Assembly: GCA_031292195.1 (NCBI GenBank)
Contig: JARLHP010000085.1
Location: forward strand, 1 to 51,283
Source: Syntrophobacteraceae bacterium
Lineage (GTDB): Bacteria; Desulfobacterota; Syntrophobacteria; Syntrophobacterales; Syntrophobacteraceae
DNA length: 51,283 bases
Direction: 5' to 3'
A model generated the notes under the pieces. It was not told the origin of the DNA, ran no database searches, and saw nothing but the letters and a program-made list of their open reading frames with translations. Below are positions 42,711 to 51,283 of the stretch, piece after piece. A program made the translations under genes and the position numbers. The first letter of the stretch is position 1. The number at the start of each line of letters is the position of its first letter.

Positions 42711-43101
42711 AAGCGATTAACCGAAAACGGGGAATAAACGAAATCCCCGGCGCCTCACCCGGAGATACTTGCCGGGCAAAAGGGGACGAGCCGACAGATC
42801 GATAGAAAACAGCCGGTGATTCCTGGTTGAAGGGAACGCAAACCGACTTGAGAAAGATCCCACAACCACGCCAATTTTGTCACTTAATCAAAGTGGACAG
42901 AGGTTGTCAAATAAATTCGGCCTGCCATTGGGGGCCGGCCCCAAGTGGTTTTGCCGGCAGGATAAGGTTTGAAAGCCTCACGCCTTTTTTTCCCGAAATT
43001 CCGGACAATTATTTCTAAAAATCGGCCACCGCGAAGCCAAAGCGCTCAAAATGATCAGAAGCAGTTGAATTGATCCTGGAAGTCTTGTACATAGAATATT
43101 T

Positions 43102-43136
43102 GGGGATTGGGGTATTCGGGGACAGGGGAGACGGGG
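43102..43136 (+). promoter_or_regulatory. Five-run G4 quadruplex motif before the HExxH gene
   Basis: Five GGGG runs at 43102, 43109, 43118, 43125 and 43133 are separated by loops of 3-5 bases. The last runs double as the only G-rich ribosome-site candidates for the ATG at 43145, so folding could block initiation. Confidence 0.7.
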
Positions 43137-43144
43137 AACCAAAA

Positions 43145-43678
43145 ATGGTGCGATTGCCTTTCGAGACTGAAATGATCGGTGTGCTGGCGCAGGCCATCGA
43201 AGTCTCGGAGGAACTTATCAGCGACTTCTACAAGCTCTCTACTTCCGAGTGGAAAAGATACCGCTACGATATTCAAAGCCTTTGCAGCCTCGACGAAGAA
43301 GAGATCACCGACCTTGCTTTCGCCCAAATCAGGCGATACGTGAGGCGATTGGGGGATAAAACGCGCGGAAGCGAGCCCGGCGACTTTTTCAAAATCTGCA
43401 TCCAGGACCATGTGATCCGCCGGGCGGTCGATCGTGACGTGGGCATTCGGCTCTTTCCCCTGACGGCTTATATTGTCACTCATGAACTTATTCACGTCGT
43501 GCGGTTTGCGAAGTTCCTGCAGAGGTTCGATTCCACCGCCGCCGAACAGGACGCCGAAGAAAAGCGGGTGCATGCGCTCACCTTTGAGCTGCTGCAAAAA
43601 ACCCGCATCCAGGGTTTGCCGGAAGTTCTGGCCGCCTTTAAAGACTGCCGGACAATGGAAAACTTCCTGTCGAACTAG
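43145..43678 (+). CDS. HExxH-containing protein of unknown function
   Basis: This 177-residue protein has the motif THELIHVVRF, an HExxH arrangement typical of zinc peptidases, near residue 113. No signal peptide is present. The rest is helical and charged, and I see no obvious third zinc ligand. The ATG at 43145 is preferred; an upstream ATG at 43070 in the same frame would translate through the G-quadruplex motif. It lies 23 bp before gatC, suggesting an operon with gatCA. Function is unknown; it may be a peptidase or a degenerate metal-binding protein. Confidence 0.75.
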   Translation: MVRLPFETEMIGVLAQAIEVSEELISDFYKLSTSEWKRYRYDIQSLCSLDEEEITDLAFAQIRRYVRRLGDKTRGSEPGDFFKICIQDHVIRRAVDRDVGIRLFPLTAYIVTHELIHVVRFAKFLQRFDSTAAEQDAEEKRVHALTFELLQKTRIQGLPEVLAAFKDCRTMENFLSN

Positions 43679-43701
43679 ATTTTTCCACGAGAGGAAACGC
43701 A

Positions 43702-43992
43702 ATGGACTCCAAGATAACCAGGGATGAGGTTCGCCATGTGGCATTGCTCGCCCGACTGGAACTATCCGAAGTCGAAGAAGAACTGATGACCGGCCAGATG
43801 AACGCCATTCTGGGATACATGGACAAGCTGAACGAACTTGACACCGGGGGGATCGAGCCCACCACGCATGCCGTAGAACTGCGAAACGTGTTCCGGCCGG
43901 ACAGTGTGGAGCCGTCTTTGGACCGCAAAGACTCGCTTGCAAACGCACCGGGAAACGACGGTGTCAACTTCGTGGTCCCAAGGGTACTCTAG
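43702..43992 (+). CDS. gatC: Asp/Glu-tRNA amidotransferase subunit C
   Basis: This 96-residue small subunit stabilises the GatA-GatB complex, which converts misacylated Glu-tRNA-Gln or Asp-tRNA-Asn to the amide form. VRHVALLARLELSEVE near the N-terminus and the C-terminal NFVVPRVL are family signatures. GAGAGGAAACGC precedes the ATG. It is followed by gatA 21 bp downstream. gatB is not in the window and must be elsewhere. Confidence 0.95.
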   Translation: MDSKITRDEVRHVALLARLELSEVEEELMTGQMNAILGYMDKLNELDTGGIEPTTHAVELRNVFRPDSVEPSLDRKDSLANAPGNDGVNFVVPRVL

Positions 43993-44013
43993 GTACAGAA
44001 AAGGCAATTTCTC

Positions 44014-45477
44014 ATGGAAATCCATTCCTTTCCGATTCACCGGATACACGACCTGCTCGAAAGCCGCCAGATAAGCGCGGTCGAAACGGTCACCGCATTC
44101 CTCGAACGAATCAGCGCCATCGACCCTGGGGTCCATGCCTACCTCGCCACCTTTGGAGAAAAAGCCATCGAAGAGGCAAAGCTCTTCGACTCCGGGGCCG
44201 GGAACTTTTCGGCCTCGCCTCTTGCCGGGACACCTATCGCCATAAAGGACGTCATAGGCATCAAGGGAGCTCTCACCACCTGCGGGTCCCGGATACTGCA
44301 AGGGTTTGTTTCGCCTTATGACGCCACGGTCACAAAAAAACTGAGGCAGGCGGGGGCTATTTTTATCGGGAAAACCAATCTCGATGAGTTCGCCATGGGA
44401 TCATCGACGGAGAATTCGGCTTTCGTCAAGACACGCAATCCGTGGGACACCGAGCGTGTGCCGGGAGGTTCGAGCGGCGGATCGGCGGCGGCCGTGGCCG
44501 CCGGCCTGTGCGCCGGGGCGCTCGGGACCGATACCGGGGGCTCGATTCGCCAGCCCTCCTCCTTTTGCGGCGTTGTGGGGTTGAAACCCACTTACGGCAG
44601 GGTTTCACGCTTCGGGCTGGTGGCCTTCGCCTCCTCGCTCGACCAGATAGGCCCCATAACCCGGGACGTCGAGGACGCGGCCATCCTGCTCCAGGCCGTG
44701 GCCGGATACGACCCGGCCGATTCCACTTCGGTCGATCTGCCGGTCCCCGAATACAGGGCCGCCCTTAGCCAATCGATCCAGGGGCTGCGCCTGGGAATTC
44801 CCCGCGAGTATTTCATCGAGGGAACACACCCCGAAGTGGAGGCGGCCGTTCGAAACGCCATTTCCACCTGCAGAAGCCTTGGGGCCGAAATTGTCGATAT
44901 TTCCCTGCCCCATACCGAATACGGCATCGCGGCCTATTACATCATCGCCCCGGCGGAAGCCTCGTCCAACCTGGCCCGCTACGACGGCGTAAAATACGGC
45001 CACCGGACGCAACACAGCGCAGACCTTATGGAAATGTACCGGAAAAGCCGCTCGGAGGGGTTCGGTTCGGAGGTCAAACGCCGTATAATGCTCGGCACTT
45101 ACGTTTTGTCCGCCGGCTACTACGATGCCTACTACAAAAAAGCTTCCCAGGTAAGAACACTCATCAGGCGGGATTTTTTGGAAGCCTTCCAGAAATGTGA
45201 CGCCATACTTGCGCCCGTCTCCCCCATACCGGCCTTCAAGATCGGAGAAAAATCGGACGACCCGCTTCAGATGTACCTGAGCGACGTGTTTACACTCCCG
45301 GCAAGCCTGGCGGGCATTCCGGGCATCTCCGTACCCTGCGGGTTCACCTCGGACAATCTACCGATCGGGCTTCAAATCCTCGGTCCTCATTTCCGCGAGG
45401 AACTGGTCCTGCGCGTAGCCCACCAGTTCGAGCAAGCGACATCCTTTCACCTCCGCGACCCGGAACTGAAAGGATAA
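44014..45477 (+). CDS. gatA: Asp/Glu-tRNA amidotransferase subunit A
   Basis: This 487-residue amidase liberates ammonia from glutamine for tRNA-dependent amidation. The amidase-signature triad is visible: Lys in AIKDVIG, and the two serines within the GGSSGGSAA and DTGGSIRQPSS segments. Length is normal. AAAGG precedes the ATG, 21 bp after gatC. It converges on cheX across 75 bp containing an imperfect hairpin without a T-run. Confidence 0.97.
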   Translation: MEIHSFPIHRIHDLLESRQISAVETVTAFLERISAIDPGVHAYLATFGEKAIEEAKLFDSGAGNFSASPLAGTPIAIKDVIGIKGALTTCGSRILQGFVSPYDATVTKKLRQAGAIFIGKTNLDEFAMGSSTENSAFVKTRNPWDTERVPGGSSGGSAAAVAAGLCAGALGTDTGGSIRQPSSFCGVVGLKPTYGRVSRFGLVAFASSLDQIGPITRDVEDAAILLQAVAGYDPADSTSVDLPVPEYRAALSQSIQGLRLGIPREYFIEGTHPEVEAAVRNAISTCRSLGAEIVDISLPHTEYGIAAYYIIAPAEASSNLARYDGVKYGHRTQHSADLMEMYRKSRSEGFGSEVKRRIMLGTYVLSAGYYDAYYKKASQVRTLIRRDFLEAFQKCDAILAPVSPIPAFKIGEKSDDPLQMYLSDVFTLPASLAGIPGISVPCGFTSDNLPIGLQILGPHFREELVLRVAHQFEQATSFHLRDPELKG

Positions 45478-45552
45478 GGCAGAAAAAAGAGGCCAAAGCG
45501 GCCTTGCAGGGGCGGGGCGGAGTCATTTCCGCTCCCCCCTTGGCGGGAGACA

Positions 45553-46017
45553 TCATGCATTTGCAAACGCCACTTCGACCATAAACTCGCCCTGTTCGGT
45601 TTGAAAGGGGATCGCCAGGCGGGGGCCTTTTGCGATGTGCGTTATGTGGTGATTTTTCCCCGAGACTATGGTCGGTATCCCGGCCTGCAGCACCAGTCCT
45701 TCCTCGGCCAGGCGCCTTCTGCCGTCTCCACAGATCATATTGGTAAGCTCCCCCACGGCATCGTTCACCTCGTCGTTTACCTCGGTGAAGGCTTCGCCCA
45801 AAAGTTTGGACACAATGTAGAGAATGCACGATTCCGTAAATACCAGCGCCATCGATCCGCTGGCCACCCCGGTGATGCCGATTATCGCCGAGACATCCCC
45901 CGTGGCCTGGGAGTCTTTTTTGAGGAAAGGCTTTCCGGGGCTGACTTCCACTCCGGCCATTGTCTTCAGTACGTGCATTGCCGCCGCGAGAAACGGATTG
46001 ATCAGTTTTACGTCCAT
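45553..46017 (-). CDS. cheX: CheX-like chemotaxis phosphatase
   Basis: This 154-residue protein of the CheC/CheX/FliY family would dephosphorylate CheY-P. The catalytic segment GELTNM supplies the Glu and Asn used by CheX, and VEVSPGKPF is typical of the first repeat region. GGGAG precedes the ATG at 46017; a longer frame to 46122 lacks support. No other chemotaxis gene is present, so it may act in a response-regulator pathway other than motility. Confidence 0.88.
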   Translation of the reverse strand: MDVKLINPFLAAAMHVLKTMAGVEVSPGKPFLKKDSQATGDVSAIIGITGVASGSMALVFTESCILYIVSKLLGEAFTEVNDEVNDAVGELTNMICGDGRRRLAEEGLVLQAGIPTIVSGKNHHITHIAKGPRLAIPFQTEQGEFMVEVAFANA

Positions 46018-46213
46018 GCATAATCTCCCATAACGGCTCCTGGAAATAACCTTTGAGCTTTTTCGGTACGCGCGTCCGCAGGGTGAAGGTTTTACGACAT
46101 CAAAGCCGAGTGAACAGGACATGATATAGATCGGTTTTGCGGGAACTTTTATAAAGAGAATTCTGAATTTATCGACCGACAGGCAGGTCGGTTGACTTCA
46201 GGAGAAGGCGATG

Positions 46214-46255
46214 CATTTGCGGCCGGCGCACGGGAACGTGCGCCGGCCGCAAATG
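46214..46255. repeat. 19-bp perfect hairpin with GGAA loop
   Basis: Positions 46214-46232 and 46237-46255 are perfect reverse complements of 19 bases around GGAA, a GNRA tetraloop on the plus strand. No T-run is seen on either side. Confidence 0.9.
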
Positions 46256-46261
46256 GCGGGT

Positions 46262-46282
46262 GCAGGGCGGACACCGCCCTGC
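46262..46282. repeat. 9-bp perfect hairpin downstream of flavoprotein gene
   Basis: GCAGGGCGG and CCGCCCTGC pair around ACA. It lies 18 bases beyond the stop of the minus-strand flavoprotein gene and 7 bases from the 19-bp hairpin; the pair may protect or terminate that mRNA. Confidence 0.75.
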
Positions 46283-46299
46283 GCTTAAAGCCGCCCGCT

Positions 46300-47160
46300 C
46301 TATGGCTTTTCCTTTTGCGTTTCTATAAAGGTTCCCATGCCAAGGTAGGGTTTTACCACCGCCTTCAATTCCTGTCTGCGCTCGAGGAACCTTTCCTTCA
46401 TCCCCCGGAGCCACTCGGCATGCCGGTTGACTTCGGCCTTGCTCAGGAAAAAAGGGTGTTCCCCCGGCTCTATATGGAAGGCCAGAGCCTGGTTTTCCAC
46501 CTGCCAGGCGCCAGAACCCGAACAGAGCATGCACCTGACCCGACCATCGGGCAGAAACCTGAAGGTGTCGCCTCCGCATATCGGACAAACGGGGCCTTCG
46601 GCTTTTAACCTCATCTCGGGATCGAGGAGGGCGTGAGCCAGTTTTTGGGCGATTTCGGCGTTGGCAGCCGGCAGGAGCGATTCTCCCGGAAGAGCTCCGT
46701 AGACCACCGCGGCCCCGCGCAGATCGCCCAGCGTAAGTTTTACAAAACTCTCCACGTCGCGCTTGCCGCTGCCCTCCATTCCGTCGATTCCCGCCACCGC
46801 CACCGCCACGCCCGGTTTCCCCCACAACCGGTCGACAAAGGCATAGAATTGAAGCCCGCGGTCCATGAACATTTTGAGGCTGCTGTTAGCCGACAGAAGA
46901 TAAACCGGGGCGGCAACCACATAGGCATCCGCATCGGCAAGGGCACCCAGGACCGGCAGGAAATCGTCGGCCTGGGGGCACTTCATCTGGTCAAAAAGAC
47001 ATTGGTAGCACGCTTTGCACGGCTTTATATCCAGTTCGGGAAGCCGCGCCATCCGAAGCTCCCAACCGTCTCCCAGGCGTTTGAAAATATCTTTGATAAA
47101 AAGCTCGCAGTTTCCAAGCTTTCTGGGTGAAGCCGTAATTCCAAGAAGAGTCTTGCCCAT
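46300..47160 (-). CDS. Flavodoxin-like Fe-S/FMN reductase with C-terminal zinc ribbon
   Basis: This 286-residue protein has an N-terminal NADPH-dependent FMN reductase fold (GITASPRKLGN loop, residues about 7-17). Cysteines CKACYQC and a later Cys in MKCPQADD, near residues 48-62, could bind an Fe-S cluster. AAPVYLLSANSSLK is the second flavin contact. Near residues 190-215 a separate C4 ribbon (CPICGG...CMLC) follows, then a helical tail. This fusion is unusual for Isf-type proteins. AAGG precedes the ATG at 47160. A hairpin with a T-run lies only 37 bases upstream, suggesting attenuation. Confidence 0.82.
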   Translation of the reverse strand: MGKTLLGITASPRKLGNCELFIKDIFKRLGDGWELRMARLPELDIKPCKACYQCLFDQMKCPQADDFLPVLGALADADAYVVAAPVYLLSANSSLKMFMDRGLQFYAFVDRLWGKPGVAVAVAGIDGMEGSGKRDVESFVKLTLGDLRGAAVVYGALPGESLLPAANAEIAQKLAHALLDPEMRLKAEGPVCPICGGDTFRFLPDGRVRCMLCSGSGAWQVENQALAFHIEPGEHPFFLSKAEVNRHAEWLRGMKERFLERRQELKAVVKPYLGMGTFIETQKEKP

Positions 47161-47196
47161 TGGTGCCTTCTCCTGAAGAGGGTGCAATTCAAGCTC

Positions 47197-47235
47197 AAAA
47201 AAAAAGCTAACCGGAGGGGCTAGAACCGGTTAGCT
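47197..47235 (-). terminator. Intrinsic terminator or attenuator upstream of flavoprotein gene
   Basis: On the minus strand AGCTAACCGG pairs perfectly with CCGGTTAGCT around an 11-base loop, followed by nine T residues. It sits 37 bases before the flavoprotein ATG and 182 bases after the yyaL stop. Confidence 0.88.
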
Positions 47236-47304
47236 TTCGAGGAGGAAAGAGTTGGTTTCTCTTTGTGCCTTGAAGTAGAGCAACATGTATGCCATTACCT
47301 TCAT
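47230..47304 (-). CDS. Candidate 24-codon leader peptide
   Basis: An ATG at 47304 opens a 24-codon frame (MKVMAYMLLYFKAQ... ending LLES). Its TAA stop (47232-47230) lies inside the 5' arm of the terminator, the geometry of translation-coupled attenuators. Its ribosome site is weak (GGGA 12 bases upstream), and no obvious run of regulatory codons is seen. It could be chance. Confidence 0.35.
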   Translation of the reverse strand: MKVMAYMLLYFKAQRETNSFLLES

Positions 47305-47416
47305 TTTGCAATTATCCCAATAATATTAGGGTGTTATTGACTGGGCGAGCCCAACGAATAGCGCCTCAATCGCGCCACACGGATATCAAACTACGCCATA
47401 ATCACGCCACAGGTTA

Positions 47417-49474
<2,058 letters not shown>

Positions 49475-49485
49475 CTTATCTCCTG

Positions 49486-49560
49486 GAGCGGGTAGCGGGG
49501 AGCGGGGAGAAAACCCTATTTTTGCTTCTGGCCCCCACACCAGTTCCCCGCTCCCGCTCC
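49486..49560. repeat. GAGCGGG heptamer array between pfp and yyaL
   Basis: Three units (GAGCGGG, TAGCGGG, GAGCGGG) at 49486-49506 face CCCGCTC-type units at 49547-49560, separated by about 40 bases. It fills the gap from the pfp stop to the yyaL ribosome site. Confidence 0.82.
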
Positions 49561-49568
49561 TTTCCGAG

Positions 49569-51283
49569 TCAGTCGAGAACCACTTGTTTTTCTTCACCCA
49601 GGTCGAAAGTGTCGAAATCCGGGTACTCCTGGTCCAGCGCCACAATGATCGGGATCTGTCTACTGGTGGGGCCCCAGTACTGGACCGCCCCGGGACTGCT
49701 GAAGCAGTCCTCGCTCGCCCACTTGTCCCTATTTTGGGCATATAATTTAAAGGAGGGCGAGGAGAGTTCGACCAGCGACTTTTCTATTACAAATTCTTCC
49801 TTTCCCTTTCGCATCTCGGCGGTAACCAGGCCGGTCAGAGGAAGAGCCAGAACGCGGCCACCCTTGTGAAAATCGGTTATGGCGGCCATGTAGCCCGATT
49901 TTCCGGAAAGCACCAGAGACCCGGCGGCCAGGCCCAGTTGAAAGGTAAAAGCGGCGTCGAACCTGGTGGGCTTGGAGCTTCTGCCCTCATAGCCCAGAAA
50001 ATGAGATTGAGTCGAAAGGGTTACCTTCTTGAAATCCTCCACCTGCTCGGGGGTGGCCGGGATTTTACCTTCGTCCCCGCCAAAGAAGCGGTCGGTGTGC
50101 CTTTTCATCTCCGACAACCGGTAGCGGATTTTTTCGATCAGCAGCTTTTCGGTCTCGATTTGGGAGACCTTCACATTTCCATGATCGTCGCGATCCAGGA
50201 TGAGCATTTCCTGGAGGTCCGGGGGAAGAGAGGCCATCAACTGCGCCGATTGGGCGCTCAGGTGGGGCAGAAGAAACTCGCGTTTGTTTTCGACCGAGGG
50301 CAGGTCGGTAATGTCTGTTTCGTATTCGGCGAGCACTTTGTTCAATTCGGCTATCAACCGGCTTATCTCCGGGATGAATTCCACAAGCCCCTCGGGCACC
50401 AGGATCACTCCGTGGTTGAGGCCCCTGAAACGCCGCAGGGTAATCGTTCGGACAATGTGATCGACCACCTGGTCCAGGGACATGTTTTTCTCTGCGATTT
50501 CCTCCGAGATGAGCGCTATGGCGGGCTTGGTCTGGAGGGCGACTTCCAGGGTGATCTTGCTGGCCGTGCGGCCCATGAGCTTTACGAAGTGGTAGTATTT
50601 CACGGCGGAAGCCGCATCCTGGGTGAGGTTTCCCACCAGCTCGGAGTAAATCTTGGTGGCGGTGTCGAAGCCAAAGGAGATAGGCAAGAACTTGCCCGCA
50701 GCCATATCACCGTCGATCGTCTTGGGGATCCCGATGACGCCGCAGTCGATGCCCTCCTTTGCCAGGTATTCGGCGATAAATGCCGCATTGGTGTTGGAAT
50801 CGTCACCACCGACCACCACAAGCCCGTCAAGCCGGTTTTTGACAACCGTCTCTTTTACTTTTTCAAACTGCTCAGCCGTCTTGATCTTGGTTCTGTCGGT
50901 ACCCAAAAAGTCGAACCCGCCCATATTCACAATGGAACGGACGCTTTCCCTGTCAATTTCGAAGAGATCTCCTTTGACCAGTCCGCCGGGCCCTTTCCTC
51001 ACCCCCAGAAGCGTGTTGTCCTTTCCCAGGACGGCGGCAAGGCCGGCAAGCACGTTGTGACCGCCCGCAGCCGGACCTCCGGAAAAAAGCACGGCGACTC
51101 TTTTCCCGGAGACCGCGCATGGCTCGTCGGAAGCCACAGCCTCCAAAATGGCGCCACAGCCCTTTTCGATCGTCTTGGGGAAAACCTCACTGATCCTGTC
51201 GTGTCCCTTGCAAACAAGATTGATGTCGGTCTGCCGAAAGGCGGCCGGCCTTATCTTGCCGTCTTTTCCAAGAAAAACCGAAC
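49569..51283 (-). CDS. pfp: Pyrophosphate-dependent 6-phosphofructokinase (partial)
   Basis: The frame is open to the right edge, so the N-terminus is missing; 571 residues are visible, consistent with the long PFP clade (about 550-600). It phosphorylates fructose 6-phosphate with PPi, reversibly. The PPi signature is clear: GGDDS in place of GGDGS and PKTIDGD in place of PGTIDND, which exclude [14 protein letters not shown] is the phosphate-binding N-terminal loop. The gene ends nine bases before a GAGC heptamer array and is followed by yyaL. Presence of hppA in the same window suggests an active PPi economy. Confidence 0.95.
   Translation of the reverse strand, partial: SVFLGKDGKIRPAAFRQTDINLVCKGHDRISEVFPKTIEKGCGAILEAVASDEPCAVSGKRVAVLFSGGPAAGGHNVLAGLAAVLGKDNTLLGVRKGPGGLVKGDLFEIDRESVRSIVNMGGFDFLGTDRTKIKTAEQFEKVKETVVKNRLDGLVVVGGDDSNTNAAFIAEYLAKEGIDCGVIGIPKTIDGDMAAGKFLPISFGFDTATKIYSELVGNLTQDAASAVKYYHFVKLMGRTASKITLEVALQTKPAIALISEEIAEKNMSLDQVVDHIVRTITLRRFRGLNHGVILVPEGLVEFIPEISRLIAELNKVLAEYETDITDLPSVENKREFLLPHLSAQSAQLMASLPPDLQEMLILDRDDHGNVKVSQIETEKLLIEKIRYRLSEMKRHTDRFFGGDEGKIPATPEQVEDFKKVTLSTQSHFLGYEGRSSKPTRFDAAFTFQLGLAAGSLVLSGKSGYMAAITDFHKGGRVLALPLTGLVTAEMRKGKEEFVIEKSLVELSSPSFKLYAQNRDKWASEDCFSSPGAVQYWGPTSRQIPIIVALDQEYPDFDTFDLGEEKQVVLD

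Larger units (their letters stand above)
42582..43144. other. 563-bp divergent region between mutase and HExxH gene
   Basis: No gene is supported. A perfect minus-strand TATAAT lies at 42710-42705, about 125 bases before the mutase start, without a good -35 box. A nested palindrome lies at 42921-42961 (outer CCTGCC/GGCAGG, inner TTGGGG/CCCCAA). A G-quadruplex motif ends nine bases before the HExxH start. No cobalamin riboswitch was recognised. Confidence 0.55.

Noticed and set aside
42582-43144. Cobalamin riboswitch upstream of the B12 mutase genes
   Set aside because: I could not find the B12-box consensus or a suitable terminator or sequester on the minus strand; a covariance-model scan (Rfam cobalamin families) would be decisive.
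45505-45540. Terminator between gatA and cheX
   Set aside because: An imperfect G+C-rich stem is present but with a bulge and no T-run on either strand, so I did not call it.
49475-49741. 90-codon N-terminal extension of the YyaL-type gene
   Set aside because: It would cross the heptamer array and run into the end of pfp; the ATG at 49474 has AGGAG and begins at the family start.

Overview
The window looks like chromosome of a Gram-negative anaerobe, most plausibly a Desulfobacterota (former Deltaproteobacteria) member of the Syntrophobacter type. The genes point there: LPS/outer-membrane genes (lptE, mlaA), a two-subunit B12 acyl-CoA mutase with its MeaB chaperone, a proton-pumping pyrophosphatase together with a PPi-dependent phosphofructokinase, iron-sulfur flavoproteins, GatCAB-type tRNA amidation and an aryl-CoA ligase. 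This is inference from gene content. No rRNA or other species marker is present and I do not name a species. Most of the window is G+C-rich. No tRNA, rRNA, CRISPR array, prophage or insertion sequence was recognised.

Layout. 1-4331: 5' part of a phenylacetate-CoA ligase-like gene (minus), an Fsr-type MFS pump (plus) and a secreted alpha/beta hydrolase (minus). 5015-15476: a plus-strand housekeeping run of yhaM-like nuclease, holB, ricT, metG, leuS, a two-gene unknown/HEPN-like cassette, lptE and holA. 15487-17791: rpsT and ftsH (minus). 18063-19408: mlaA and a cold-shock gene (plus). 19604-25435: iron-sulfur flavoprotein, ilvE, plsB and an AmpG-like permease (minus). 25759-36648: a KamA/EpmB-like radical SAM enzyme, DUF2059 protein, RluA-family synthase, FmdB-type zinc ribbon, LOG protein, a small acidic protein, rlmI, two small cysteine-containing proteins, an M16C peptidase and an MBL-fold hydrolase. 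37092-42581: hppA (plus) facing the meaB, B12-subunit and mutase large-subunit group (minus). 43145-45477: an HExxH protein with gatC and gatA (plus). 45553-51283: pfp (cut by the window edge), a YyaL-type thioredoxin-domain protein, an iron-sulfur flavoprotein and cheX (minus).

Functionally the region joins information processing (holA, holB, metG, leuS, gatCA, rpsT, rlmI, RluA), envelope biogenesis (lptE, mlaA, plsB, ampG, ftsH) and PPi/propionate-type energy metabolism (hppA, pfp, mutase/MeaB).

The most unusual feature lies between genes. At least seven gaps hold short-period (7-10 bp) degenerate tandem repeats, many folded as two opposing arms. In one family every heptamer begins GTGA. 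These arrays abut gene 3' ends, and in two cases (ricT and ilvE) the stop codon lies inside the array. Other candidates worth attention are the HEPN-like gene pair inserted between leuS and lptE, a possible leader-peptide attenuator ahead of the second iron-sulfur flavoprotein, a five-run G-quadruplex motif directly upstream of the HExxH gene, and structured hairpins with GNRA loops. All structure and homology statements come from reading the sequence and from memory of families; nothing was searched or folded computationally.
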